Shown: positions 5,915 through 13,781, counted from the stretch's first letter. The stretch is 19,785 nucleotides of DNA from Desulfococcus sp041737845 (GCF_041737845.1 NZ_JBGSQX010000135.1:1-19785), one strand, 5' to 3'. Notes: generated from the letters alone by a model not told the origin. Numbers and translations: made by a program.

Positions 5915-7353
5915 CCGCCTTCACCCTGACCTGGATGGCATTTCCGTTTGGGGCGGGGTTCGCCGTTTCGCTCCTCCCCCGTATGGGGCGGCACCTAGCC
6001 CTTTTCGGGGGACTGTTTTCGGCCCTCTTTGCCGTGCGGCTCTTTGCCGAGCCCGCGCCCACGACCTTGAGTTTGATAGGCCGTTTCGGGGTCACCCTGA
6101 TGCTGGACCCTTTGGCCGGCTTCTTTATCCTGACCAATGCGCTGGTGACGGCGGCAGTGGTCCTTTTCTGCTGGCGGGGCGGCAGAACATCCTTCTTTTT
6201 CGCACAGGTCCTCATGCTGCACGGCAGCGTCAACGCCGCCTTTTCCTGTTCGGATTTCATCAGCCTCTACGTTGCCCTGGAGGTCCTGGGCATCCCTGCG
6301 TTCCTCCTGATCGCCCACCCCCGGACCGACCGTGCTGTCTGGGTCGCCCTGCGCTACCTGCTGGTGGGCAATGTCGCGATGCTGTTCTACCTGGTGGGGG
6401 CGGTGCTCGTCTACAGCGCAACCCATTCCTTTCGCTTTGAGGGGATGGGCGCGGCCCCCCCGGAGGCGGTGGCCCTCATCCTGACGGGACTGCTGGTCAA
6501 AGGCGGCGTTTTCGCATGGGGATGGTGGTTACCGCTGACCCACGCCGAATCGGAGTCCCCCGTCTCCGCACTCATGTCGGGCATCGTCGTCAAGGCCGGT
6601 CTCTTTTCGCTGGTGCGACTCGCCACGCTGGTGCCCTCGATCGACCCCATCATCCGCATTTTGGGCGTGGGGACCGCGCTCCTGGGGGCGGGGTGTGCGG
6701 TGCTGGAGAAGGATGCCAAGCGCCTCCTGGCATACAGCACGATTTCCCAGATGGGCTTCATCCTTGCCGCGCCCGAGGTGGGCGGCTTTTACGCCCTGAC
6801 CCACGGGCTCGTCAAATCGGCCCTCTTCCTCATCGTGGGGACCCTTCCCAGTCGCGACCTCGGTGCGCTGCGGCACCAACCCCTCCCCTCCCCGGTCTGG
6901 GCCGCCCTGGTGACGGCCAGCTTCTCGATTTCCGGGTTTCCGCTGCTTTCGGGTTTCGGCGCCAAGGTGCTGACCATGAAAAACCTCCTCCCCTGGCAGG
7001 TTATGGCCATGAACCTGGCGGCCCTGGGAACCGCCACATCCTTCGCCAAATTCATCTTCCTGCCGCACCGGAAACCGGCCGGAAGGGAAGGTTCGGCAGG
7101 GGGATCCGGCTTCTGGACGGCCATGGGCCTCCTCCTGGGCGGACTCCTGGCCGCAAACACCGTCTATTACGACGCCTACACCCTGGAGAATGTGGCCAAA
7201 CCCCTCCTCACCATCGCCATGGCCTGGGCCCTTCACGGCCTCGCGTTCCGCCATGCGGCGGTAAAGGTCCCCCGGGGGCCGGAGCGGCTCGAACATCTGA
7301 CGGGCATGATGAGCCTGAGCCTGATCCTCCTGTTCTGGATGGCGCTGGCATGA
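5911..7353 (+). CDS. mrpD: Na+/H+ antiporter subunit MrpD (NuoM/N-like proton channel subunit)
   Basis: The product is 480 residues with about 14 hydrophobic helices, matching the proton-conducting subunits of Mrp and complex I. Key charged residues of the proton path are present: Glu124 in the LEVLGIP helix (TM5 Glu), Lys197 in LLVKGGVFAWG (TM7 Lys), Lys228 in VVKAGLFS, and the EKDAKRLLAYSTISQMGFI segment (266-284) typical of the family, then His298 and Lys302. The start is GTG at 5911, overlapping the mrpC stop (GTGA). The same frame is open back to 5470, but that stretch is mrpC in another frame. It is the only NuoL/M/N-type subunit in the operon, so it probably carries the whole antiport proton path. 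Confidence 0.92.
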   Translation: MTAFTLTWMAFPFGAGFAVSLLPRMGRHLALFGGLFSALFAVRLFAEPAPTTLSLIGRFGVTLMLDPLAGFFILTNALVTAAVVLFCWRGGRTSFFFAQVLMLHGSVNAAFSCSDFISLYVALEVLGIPAFLLIAHPRTDRAVWVALRYLLVGNVAMLFYLVGAVLVYSATHSFRFEGMGAAPPEAVALILTGLLVKGGVFAWGWWLPLTHAESESPVSALMSGIVVKAGLFSLVRLATLVPSIDPIIRILGVGTALLGAGCAVLEKDAKRLLAYSTISQMGFILAAPEVGGFYALTHGLVKSALFLIVGTLPSRDLGALRHQPLPSPVWAALVTASFSISGFPLLSGFGAKVLTMKNLLPWQVMAMNLAALGTATSFAKFIFLPHRKPAGREGSAGGSGFWTAMGLLLGGLLAANTVYYDAYTLENVAKPLLTIAMAWALHGLAFRHAAVKVPRGPERLEHLTGMMSLSLILLFWMALA

Positions 7354-7739
7354 TGGGCCATCTCCTTCTGCGGCTGGTCATCTGGCTCCTCCTCACCGCC
7401 AGCCTGAGCCCGGCCAATCTCCTCATCGGCCTTGCCGCGGCGTGGCTCCTCCCCTGGGGCGTCGGGGCAAGGACCCCCCTGAAGGAGGTCGCCAAAGCGA
7501 TGGGAAGCATCCTGCTGGCGATTCCCCAAGCTTACGGTGAGGCGTTCTCGATCATCCTTCGGCCCCACCCCCGGGAAGCGGTGGTCAGGCAGGAGGGGGC
7601 GCCAGACCGGCCGCCGGGGCTCGTCTTTCTGGACATCTTCCGGATAACCTTCACCCCCAGGACGCTCGTCCTGAAATCCCGAAGCAACGGAGGATACCTC
7701 GTCCACAGGCTATGCCCTCGGAGGGGGCCATGTTCCTGA
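7350..7739 (+). CDS. mrpE: Na+/H+ antiporter subunit MrpE (MnhE)
   Basis: The product is 129 residues, somewhat short for MrpE (often around 160). The N-terminal hydrophobic region contains SPANLLIGLAAAWLLPWGV, the typical MnhE 'N-x-x-x-G-x-x-x-x-W' element. A soluble tail follows with TPRTLVLKSRSNGGYLVHRL, corresponding to the conserved T-P-G-T ... V-H region. ATG at 7350 overlaps the mrpD stop (ATGA); a second ATG follows at once at 7353. Its 3' end overlaps mrpF by 10 bases. It is an accessory membrane subunit needed for complex assembly. Confidence 0.88.
   Translation: MMGHLLLRLVIWLLLTASLSPANLLIGLAAAWLLPWGVGARTPLKEVAKAMGSILLAIPQAYGEAFSIILRPHPREAVVRQEGAPDRPPGLVFLDIFRITFTPRTLVLKSRSNGGYLVHRLCPRRGPCS
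7720..7724 (+). promoter_or_regulatory. Ribosome-binding site deciding the mrpF start
   Basis: GGAGG within GGAGGGGG, 5 bases before ATG 7730. It lies downstream of the alternative ATG at 7712, so 7730 is favoured. Confidence 0.6.
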
Positions 7740-7987
7740 AGCTTGCCCTTGCGGCCATGATTCCGGCCCTGCTGCTGCCTCTGTATGCTGCATGGAGGAA
7801 CGAGGGGATCTGGGAGGCCATGATGGCCTTTTCGAGCTTTTCCGCCAAAACGGGGGCCATCATTCTCATGGTATCCGTTGTTCGCGATGACTGGATGATC
7901 GGGGTCGTCGGCGTCATCGTGCTGAGCGTGGGGAACGCCGGTCTGATGCTCCTGGCCCACATCCTCAAGCGGATGGGGGAGCAATGA
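7730..7987 (+). CDS. mrpF: Na+/H+ antiporter subunit MrpF (MnhF)
   Basis: The product is 85 residues with three membrane helices, as expected for MrpF/MbhB. It is recognised by size, position between MrpE and MrpG, and the conserved middle helix region (MAFSSFSAKTGAIILMVSVV) followed by VVGVIVLSVGNAG. The start at 7730 is placed by its ribosome-binding site inside the end of mrpE. Its stop overlaps the mrpG ATG (ATGA). Confidence 0.85.
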   Translation: MFLKLALAAMIPALLLPLYAAWRNEGIWEAMMAFSSFSAKTGAIILMVSVVRDDWMIGVVGVIVLSVGNAGLMLLAHILKRMGEQ

Positions 7988-8277
7988 CGGACCTGTTCAG
8001 CTATGCCTTGATCGGTATGGGAATCCTTTTCTGGTACTGGGGAACTGCCGCCTTTCTCCGGCGGCGGTCGGTGCTCTTCAAGCTGCACCATCTTTCGGTG
8101 GCGGACACCCTGGGGTCCGTCAGCATCATTGCGGGTCTTCTGCTGCAGCGGCCCCGAGAATGGCCGCTGCTTCTGCTCGCCATTCTCTCCCTGGCGCTGT
8201 GGAACACCATGCTGGGTTATATTCTGGCCTACTGCGCCACCGGCGGAGACGAAAAAAGGGGGGGCGATGACGGATAG
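7984..8277 (+). CDS. mrpG: Na+/H+ antiporter subunit MrpG (MnhG)
   Basis: The product is 97 residues with three helices. The conserved MrpG stretch is clear: R-R-x-x-x-x-K-L-H-H-x-S-V-A-D-T-L-G (about 28-44, LHHLSVADTLGS). It is translationally coupled: ATG overlaps the mrpF stop by 4 bases, and its own 3' end overlaps the next gene by 11 bases. Confidence 0.9.
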   Translation: MTDLFSYALIGMGILFWYWGTAAFLRRRSVLFKLHHLSVADTLGSVSIIAGLLLQRPREWPLLLLAILSLALWNTMLGYILAYCATGGDEKRGGDDG

Positions 8278-8875
8278 CTACCTCTATGCGATCACTGCCC
8301 TCCTGCCGCTTTCGGCGGTCCTTCTGGTCGTTCAGGTCAATCCCTACCGCGCCCTGATCCTCCGGGGGATGCTGGGGGCCGCCGCGACGCTGCTCTATAC
8401 CGTCCTGGGGGCGGCCGATGTGGCCCTGACCGAGGCGCTGGTGGGAACCCTGCTGGCGATCCTGCTCTATGCCGTGGCGGTGCGGTCTTCCATGGTGGTG
8501 CGGGTGGGGATCCTGAAGGCCGATGCCGGGCGGCGCGAGGCGACCCCTGCGGAACCGGGCGCCGGAATCTCCCGGCCGCATCCCCTGGATCCACTGCTGG
8601 ATGACCTGACCCTCCTGTTCCGAAAAAGACATATGCGCGTGGAACTGGTCTCCTACCCGGATGCGGAGGCCCTGAGGCGTGCCCTGGCGGACAAAAAGGT
8701 CCACGCGATTTGCGACCCCATGCCCTCGGCTGCGGCCCAAGGGCCTGACTCCCCGCCCTATCGCCTGGCCGTCCGGATCCGCAGCCTTTATGACATCATC
8801 CATATCGAGCCCGCCTCGGCGGGAATGAATCTGGAATATACCACGCATTTTGATGCCGGAAAGGCTCATTCATGA
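8267..8875 (+). CDS. MrpA C-terminal-type subunit (DUF4040/MbhD-like) with soluble C-terminal extension
   Basis: The product is 202 residues. The N-terminal ~80 residues are three membrane helices with AADVALTEALVGTLLAILLY (49-68), the signature of the MbhD/DUF4040 domain. That domain forms part of the C-terminal region of a full MrpA in Bacillus-type systems and is a separate small subunit (MbhD) in membrane-bound hydrogenases. Residues ~105-202 are hydrophilic (RHMRVELVSYPDAEALRRAL, VHAICD) and look like a cytosolic domain with no recognised function. The start at 8267 is set by the AAGGGGGGG just upstream and the 11-base overlap with mrpG. It ends in an ATGA overlap with the next gene. This is not a full-length MrpA: the ~14-helix NuoL-like half is not encoded in this operon. 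Confidence 0.85.
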   Translation: MTDSYLYAITALLPLSAVLLVVQVNPYRALILRGMLGAAATLLYTVLGAADVALTEALVGTLLAILLYAVAVRSSMVVRVGILKADAGRREATPAEPGAGISRPHPLDPLLDDLTLLFRKRHMRVELVSYPDAEALRRALADKKVHAICDPMPSAAAQGPDSPPYRLAVRIRSLYDIIHIEPASAGMNLEYTTHFDAGKAHS

Positions 8876-9531
8876 GATGGATCTATATCGCAGCCGGGAT
8901 CGCTTTCTATATCAAGATGCTCCTCCCCGCTCCTTCGACCCCGATACTTCCCTTTTCCATCGTCGAGACCGTCGTGACGGAAAGCGGGGTGATCAACGCG
9001 GTTTCGGGGATCATGTTTCACAGCCGGCTCTACGACACGGTCTTCGAGGTCATGGTCTTCACCATCGCCATCATGGGCGCCCATTTTCTGCTGGAAGACG
9101 AACGCCCCTACCCCAAGGTCCGTCGGTTCACCGACGCGCCCTCCATCATCATGGCGCGCCTGGGCGCCACCATCGCGGCGCTGGTGGGCATTGAACTGGC
9201 GATCCGGGGCCATCTCAGCCCCGGCGGGGGGTTTGCAGCCGGGGTTGCCGGCGGGACGGCCATCGGCCTCGTTGCCGTCACCTCGCCCCCGGAGGAGATG
9301 CAGGCGATTTATCGGCGATGGCATGTCGCGGCGTGGGAAAAGGTCGCCGTACTCCTCTTCATCCTGCTGGCCTTCCTGACCCTGGCCGGCGTTGCGCTGC
9401 CCCACGGCGAGACGGGCGAACTCTTCAGCGGCGGGATGATCCCTCTATTCAACCTCCTGGTGGCCGTTAAGGTCGCCCTGGGATCGTGGGCCGTCGTTCT
9501 GCTCTTCATCCGGTATCGAGGACTGCTATAG
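8872..9531 (+). CDS. mrpB: MrpB (MnhB domain) fused to an MbhE-like N-terminal segment
   Basis: The product is 219 residues. The N-terminal half (about 1-80) contains N-A-V-S-G-I-x-F-x-x-R-x-x-D-T-x-x-E-x-x-V-F, the pattern of MbhE / the extreme C-terminus of MrpA. From about 85 onward is the MnhB domain with its signature IRGHLSPGGGFAAGVAGG (107-124), followed by three further helices. The gene therefore carries the last MrpA segment joined to MrpB. It is the last gene of the operon; its TAG stop lies in the centre of the palindrome 9523-9534, and it converges with the psiE-like gene with only 6 bases between them. Confidence 0.87.
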   Translation: MRWIYIAAGIAFYIKMLLPAPSTPILPFSIVETVVTESGVINAVSGIMFHSRLYDTVFEVMVFTIAIMGAHFLLEDERPYPKVRRFTDAPSIIMARLGATIAALVGIELAIRGHLSPGGGFAAGVAGGTAIGLVAVTSPPEEMQAIYRRWHVAAWEKVAVLLFILLAFLTLAGVALPHGETGELFSGGMIPLFNLLVAVKVALGSWAVVLLFIRYRGLL

Positions 9532-9551
9532 CAGACCCTATTCCCGTCTGC
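9523..9551. terminator. Palindrome and hairpin between convergent operons, possible bidirectional terminator
   Basis: CTGCTATAGCAG (9523-9534) is a perfect 12-base palindrome centred on the mrpB stop. Overlapping it, GCAGAC (9531-9536) and GTCTGC (9546-9551) form a 6-bp stem with a 9-base loop. No T-run is present, so strength is doubtful. Confidence 0.35.
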
Positions 9552-9957
9552 GGCAGGATTCTCCCCGCTTCATCAGGTAATAGCCGACGGTCAGGGCAAT
9601 GATGATGGCGGCGATCCCGATCAGGTTCATTGCTTGCAAATCTTTCGGATCCAGAATGATGACCTTGCGGGCAATGGCGATGATGGCCACCGAAAGAACC
9701 ACCTCGTAGTGGGGCTGACCCTGGGTGATGTAGGTTCTCATGAGGGTTTCCAGGAGTTCGATCCCGATCACGACCAGCATGAAGAGCCCGAAGATTTCGA
9801 GGAGCTGGTCGATGCTGAGAATCAACACCGGCGGCTCCAGGATGTCCCGGATGATGAGCCATCCGAGATCGATGGTGGCAAGCCCCAGCACAATCGCCAT
9901 CATCACCATCAGGGCCTGAATCATGAACCTTTCGTACCGCTTCAGCATGTCGAACAT
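9538..9957 (-). CDS. PsiE-family membrane protein (phosphate-starvation-inducible E-like)
   Basis: The product is 139 residues with four hydrophobic helices. The central motif EIFGLFMLVVIGIELLETL (about 54-72), followed by HYEVVLSVAIIAIARKVIILD, matches the PsiE family of small inner-membrane proteins of unknown biochemical role. The start at 9957 is preferred over the upstream ATG at 9996 because GAGGAG (9968-9973) lies 10 bases before it and downstream of the other ATG. It is the last gene of the minus-strand amino-acid cluster, 71 bases after asparaginase, and may be an unrelated passenger. Confidence 0.78.
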   Translation of the reverse strand: MFDMLKRYERFMIQALMVMMAIVLGLATIDLGWLIIRDILEPPVLILSIDQLLEIFGLFMLVVIGIELLETLMRTYITQGQPHYEVVLSVAIIAIARKVIILDPKDLQAMNLIGIAAIIIALTVGYYLMKRGESCRRRE

Positions 9958-9967
9958 GATTTGACCG

Positions 9968-9973
9968 CTCCTC
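9968..9973 (-). promoter_or_regulatory. Ribosome-binding site deciding the psiE-like start
   Basis: GAGGAG on the minus strand, 10 bases before ATG 9957. Confidence 0.55.
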
Positions 9974-10028
9974 ACCTTAAAACGACGTCCAACCATCGCT
10001 CCGGGCGATATTCCCCCGGCGTCTCCCG

Positions 10029-11072
10029 CTAATACGAATAGTACAAGGCCTGAATTTCCGCCGGGCTTCTTTTCTTCAACAGCGCCAGCATGAGCAGAAT
10101 GCGGGCCTTGGCCGGATTGAGTTCATCGGATGCGATGAACCCCAGCCGGTCGTCGTCCACCTCGATATTCCGGCTCACCGTTCCGCTGGGAACCCGCGAA
10201 CTCCGGACAATGACGATGCCCTGTGCGGCCATTCCGGCGGCGGCTTCGATCGTCGCCGCGTTCATGTTGCCGTTGCCGTCCCCGGCAATGACGATGCCTC
10301 TGGCGCCCCGCGCGACCGAGCATTCGACCAGGTCCGCCGGCATGTCGGCGCAGGCGTAGATGACGTCCACCCGGGGCAGGGAGCTCACGCCCTCCACGGA
10401 GAACTCGCTCAGGTGGGTATGCTTCCTGAACGGCCCCCTGAAATAGGCGGTTTTCCCGTAGATGACGGTCCCGATCAGCCCGTTCACCGGCGACAGGAAG
10501 GTTTCCACCGAGGTGGTGTTGTTTTTCGTGAGGGAATGGGCCCCGTGGATCCGGTCGTTCATCACCACCAGGACCCCCCGCCCTTCGGCCTTCGGGTCGG
10601 CCGCGACCGCGACCGCGTTGTAGAGGTTGAGGGGGCCGTCCGCGCTGATGGCGGTGGACGGCCGCATGGCCCCGGTCATGACCGCGGGCTTTTGGCTTTT
10701 CACGGTCAGGTTGAGGAAGTGGGCCGTCTCCTCCATGGTGTCCGTGCCGTGGGTCACGACGATGCCGTCTGCCTCACCGGCGGCGAAAAGCTCGTTGATG
10801 CGGCCCGCCAGCCGGATCATGATCGCAAAGGAGATGTCCTGGGAGCCGACGCTGGCGACCTGCTCCCCGCGGACATCGGCCAGCGCGGTCAATCCCGGCA
10901 CGGCGTCGATCATGGCGTCGACGCCCATCTTCCCGGAGGTGTATCCGGCCTCCGTCCCCGACTCGGCGGCGCCGGCGATGGTTCCGCCGGTCGCCAGGAT
11001 GACGACCCGGGGCAGCGTCTTTTGTTCTTCCGGATGGTTGTTTTCCGCTGGTTCCATGTCAGTATCCCCCAT
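10029..11072 (-). CDS. ansB: L-asparaginase, type II family, without signal peptide
   Basis: The product is 347 residues and hydrolyses L-asparagine to L-aspartate and ammonia. All catalytic elements of the E. coli type II enzyme are present: ATGGTIAG with nucleophile Thr31 (Thr12 in EcAII), Tyr44 (Tyr25), THGTDTMEET with Thr110/Asp111 (Thr89/Asp90), and Lys183 in SLTKNNTTS (Lys162). GAMRPSTAISADGPLNLYNA is characteristic of type II. The N-terminus (MGDTDMEPAENNHPEEQ) is acidic and hydrophilic, with no signal peptide, so unlike E. coli AnsB this one should be cytoplasmic. An alternative start five codons in (11057) has GGGGGA at good spacing and is equally plausible. It lies 43 bases downstream of the symporter gene on the same strand. 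Confidence 0.9.
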   Translation of the reverse strand: MGDTDMEPAENNHPEEQKTLPRVVILATGGTIAGAAESGTEAGYTSGKMGVDAMIDAVPGLTALADVRGEQVASVGSQDISFAIMIRLAGRINELFAAGEADGIVVTHGTDTMEETAHFLNLTVKSQKPAVMTGAMRPSTAISADGPLNLYNAVAVAADPKAEGRGVLVVMNDRIHGAHSLTKNNTTSVETFLSPVNGLIGTVIYGKTAYFRGPFRKHTHLSEFSVEGVSSLPRVDVIYACADMPADLVECSVARGARGIVIAGDGNGNMNAATIEAAAGMAAQGIVIVRSSRVPSGTVSRNIEVDDDRLGFIASDELNPAKARILLMLALLKKRSPAEIQALYYSY

Positions 11073-11115
11073 GCAGTGGCCTGCCTTTCCTAAAACGGTT
11101 GCCCGTAAGTGTTTT

Positions 11116-12330
11116 TCAGGCCTTTTCGGCCTCGTCGTCCAGCATCCTGTTCACAATGACCGCACAGGATGCGTCACCCAGGACGTTGGTGGAGGTGCGC
11201 ATCATGTCGAACAGCCTGTCGACGCCGAAGATGAGCGGCAGGCCGGCCAGGGGAATGTTCGCCGCCACCAGGACGGCGACCACCAGGAGCGCGGGACCCG
11301 GGACCCCCGCGGTGCCGATGGCGCCCAGGACGGAGGTGAACACGATGGCGACGTATTGGGGCATGCCCAGTTCGATCCCGAACATCTGGGCGAAGAAGAC
11401 CGCAGTGAGGGCGTAGAGCATGGCATTGCCGTTCATGTTGATGGTCGCCCCCAGGGGCAGGACGAAGGCGGTCACCTCCGGCCGGACACCCAGGTTTTCA
11501 CAGTCCTTTTTGTTGACCGGCAGGGTGGCCATGGAGGACGCGCTGGCGAAGGCCAGGATCTGGGTCTCCTTCATGCCGCCCAGGAACCGGAGCGGGTTCA
11601 TTTTTCCGAGGAACATCGCCAGGAGCGGAATCATGCCGAAATGGATCACCGCCAGGGTTCCGGTGAAGACCGCCAGCAGCTTGAGCACGAGCTGCATGAT
11701 GTCCATGCCGAAGAGCGCGATGGAGTTGACCATGAGTCCGAACACGCCGATGGGGGCGACGACGAGAATCTTCTGGATCATCCAGATCATCCCGTCGTTC
11801 ACCGTATCGAGGATGTCCAGGACGGGGCGCTGCTTCTCCCGGGGCATGATCGAAAGGGCGATGCCGAAAAAGAGGGCGAAGAAGAGGATCTGAAGGATGT
11901 TCCCCGATGACAGCGAGTTGAACGGATTATCGGGGATGATGCCCTGGATGGTTTCCCAGAACCCCGCGATCCTGGCGTTTTCCGCATAGGTGGAGGGATC
12001 CGTCATCAGGGACGGCGGGATCTTCACCCCCAGGCCCGGCTTGAAGATGGTGCCGGCCAGAAGCCCCAGGATAACGGAGACGGCGGAGGTCGCCAGGTAA
12101 TAGCCGACGGTGAAAATCCCCACTTTGCCCGCCGATTTGGTTTCCCCCAGGGCGGCCGCGCCGGAGATGATGCTGAAGAAGACGAGGGGAATGATCACCA
12201 TTTTGATCAGCAAGATGAAAACATCCCCCAGGGGCGCGAAAACAACGCCTTTTTCCCCTAGGAAGAACCCCGCGACGATGCCTGCGATCATTGCAATCAA
12301 TATCTGGGTACTGCCGCTGATTTTTTTCAT
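11116..12330 (-). CDS. Dicarboxylate/amino acid:cation symporter (DAACS; GltP/DctA-like)
   Basis: The product is 404 residues with the hydrophobic pattern of the glutamate transporter fold. The serine-rich hairpin HP1 is at 261-271 (FASASSMATLP), and the HP2 region contains GTAGVPGPALL (339-349). TM8 keeps all ligand positions of GltPh: Asp371, Asp375, Arg378, Thr379, Asn382, Asp386 (Asp390, Asp394, Arg397, Thr398, Asn401, Asp405). The conserved Arg points to an acidic substrate such as aspartate or glutamate. TM7, however, reads N298-M-N-G-N302 in place of canonical N-M-D-G-T, changing one cation-binding Asp to Asn. The start at 12330 has AGGAG 9 bases upstream. Its neighbours, serine dehydratase and asparaginase, support an amino-acid role. 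Confidence 0.88.
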   Translation of the reverse strand: MKKISGSTQILIAMIAGIVAGFFLGEKGVVFAPLGDVFILLIKMVIIPLVFFSIISGAAALGETKSAGKVGIFTVGYYLATSAVSVILGLLAGTIFKPGLGVKIPPSLMTDPSTYAENARIAGFWETIQGIIPDNPFNSLSSGNILQILFFALFFGIALSIMPREKQRPVLDILDTVNDGMIWMIQKILVVAPIGVFGLMVNSIALFGMDIMQLVLKLLAVFTGTLAVIHFGMIPLLAMFLGKMNPLRFLGGMKETQILAFASASSMATLPVNKKDCENLGVRPEVTAFVLPLGATINMNGNAMLYALTAVFFAQMFGIELGMPQYVAIVFTSVLGAIGTAGVPGPALLVVAVLVAANIPLAGLPLIFGVDRLFDMMRTSTNVLGDASCAVIVNRMLDDEAEKA

Positions 12331-12386
12331 GGGATACGCTCCTAATGATGTTGACGAAAGGGGTCGGATTTCTCAGAGAACAGCCG

Positions 12387-13754
12387 TCAGCAAGAAACGC
12401 ATGACAGGGCCAGGCCGCCCTGGGAGGTTTCCTTGTATCTTTTGCACATATCCGCACCGGTCTCCCGCATGGCTTCGACGACCTCGTCGAAGGTGACCTT
12501 CTGCCTTGCCGGGTCCCCGGCCGCCGACAGGATATAGGCGTTGACCGCCGTGACCGCGCCGACGGCGTTGCGTTCGATGCAGGGGATCTGCACATACCCC
12601 AAAACCGGGTCGCAGGTCATCCCCAGGTGGTGCTCCAGGGCGATCTCCGCGGCGTTTTCTACCTGGCGAATGGGAAGCCCCTCGGCACAGGAGATGAACG
12701 CCGCGGCCATGGCCGACGCCACGCCGACCTCCCCCTGGCACCCGACCTCCGCTCCCGAAATACTGGCATTGTGCTTGGCGATAAAGGCGATGGCGGCGGC
12801 GGCCAGCATGCCGTCGCGGAACTGCGCCGCGGAAAGGTCGAAGTGTTTCTTGAGGAGATAGATGACCCCGGGAAGAACGCCCGCGGCGCCCGAGGTGGGC
12901 GCCGTCACGACCTTGCGCCCGGCGGCGTTCTCCTCGGAGGCGGCCTGGGCGTAAGCGTTCAGGCAGGCCAGGAAACGGCCGGTCTCGTGCTTCATCTTGA
13001 CGGAATTGGTCTTCAGGACCTGCGCTTTTCGCATCAGGCCGATGGGCCCCGGAAGCAGGCCGTCGGATTTCAGCCCCGTTTCGACGGCGGCGCACATCGT
13101 ATCGATCAAGCGATCGATCCTGGCCTCGATCTCGTCCCGGGACAGTCCCGAAACGGCCGACTCGTTCTGGAGCATGATCTCCCTCAGGGACAGCCCCGTC
13201 CGGCGCACCGCCTGCCGCAATTCCCGCATGCTGGCGTAAGGGTGGGGGAGCGCGGGCTTGGCCGGCGCCGCCTCGCCCTTGCACTGGATGAATCCTCCGC
13301 CGACGGAATAGTATTCCTTTTCGAGCAGGACCGCCCCCCCGGCGGTCAGTCGGAAGCGGAGGGTGTTCGGGTGCGGCAGTGAATCATCCGGCCCTTCAAA
13401 ATGGATATTGGCCGCGGTAAAGGGGATGTCGGCCCATCCGGCATGAATGCCGTACACCGTCTCCGGAGGATCCAGAAGGGCCAGGAGCTGATCGCAGTCG
13501 CAGGTGTCCGGCGCCCAGCCCATCAGTCCGCCGAGGACGGCCTTGTGGGTTCCGTGCCCCTCGCCGGTCAGACTCAGGGACCCGTAGAGATACACGTCCA
13601 CGGCCGCGGGCAGGGAGACGGCCTCCGCCGGGAGGGCCCGGGTGGACTTCAGAAAATCCAGGGCGGCCTTCATTGGGCCGATGGTGTGGGAGCTTGACGG
13701 CCCGGGTCCGATCTTGAAAATGTCAAATATGGATGTGGTGATGGGTTCACGCAT
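12387..13754 (-). CDS. sdaA: L-serine dehydratase, iron-sulfur type, single chain
   Basis: The product is 455 residues and converts L-serine to pyruvate and ammonia using a [4Fe-4S] cluster rather than PLP. The N-terminus has the family motif KIGPGPSSSHTIGPMKAA (14-31). Cluster cysteines Cys339 (GAEVGCQGEVG), Cys381 and Cys392 (CDPVLGYVQIPC) have the same 42 and 11 residue spacing as in the characterised Legionella enzyme. The chain ends in Cys455 (ALSCVSC), matching the C-terminal 'tail-in-mouth' cysteine that caps the cluster. NAVGAVTAVNAYI (396-408) is also typical. Alpha and beta domains are fused, as in enterobacterial SdaA. The start at 13754 is supported by GGAGAGGTG upstream. It lies 27 bases after the binding-protein gene, probably in the same operon. 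The enzyme is oxygen-sensitive, which fits an anaerobe. Confidence 0.94.
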   Translation of the reverse strand: MREPITTSIFDIFKIGPGPSSSHTIGPMKAALDFLKSTRALPAEAVSLPAAVDVYLYGSLSLTGEGHGTHKAVLGGLMGWAPDTCDCDQLLALLDPPETVYGIHAGWADIPFTAANIHFEGPDDSLPHPNTLRFRLTAGGAVLLEKEYYSVGGGFIQCKGEAAPAKPALPHPYASMRELRQAVRRTGLSLREIMLQNESAVSGLSRDEIEARIDRLIDTMCAAVETGLKSDGLLPGPIGLMRKAQVLKTNSVKMKHETGRFLACLNAYAQAASEENAAGRKVVTAPTSGAAGVLPGVIYLLKKHFDLSAAQFRDGMLAAAAIAFIAKHNASISGAEVGCQGEVGVASAMAAAFISCAEGLPIRQVENAAEIALEHHLGMTCDPVLGYVQIPCIERNAVGAVTAVNAYILSAAGDPARQKVTFDEVVEAMRETGADMCKRYKETSQGGLALSCVSC

Positions 13755-13781
13755 AAGTCACCTCTCCTGCGGCGAACGGTT

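Noticed and set aside
9574..9591. 18-base sequence CAGGTAATAGCCGACGGT repeated at 12094-12111
   Set aside because: Both copies encode the same short membrane-helix peptide TVGYYL in two different genes in the same strand sense. Without flanking similarity this is most likely coincidence of codon use, not a mobile repeat.
10413..11910. Long plus-strand open frames opposite asparaginase and the symporter
   Set aside because: They are antisense to genes with complete catalytic or transport motifs; the translations are low-complexity, rich in Gly/Arg/Asp/His and match no family. High GC makes opposite-strand frames open.
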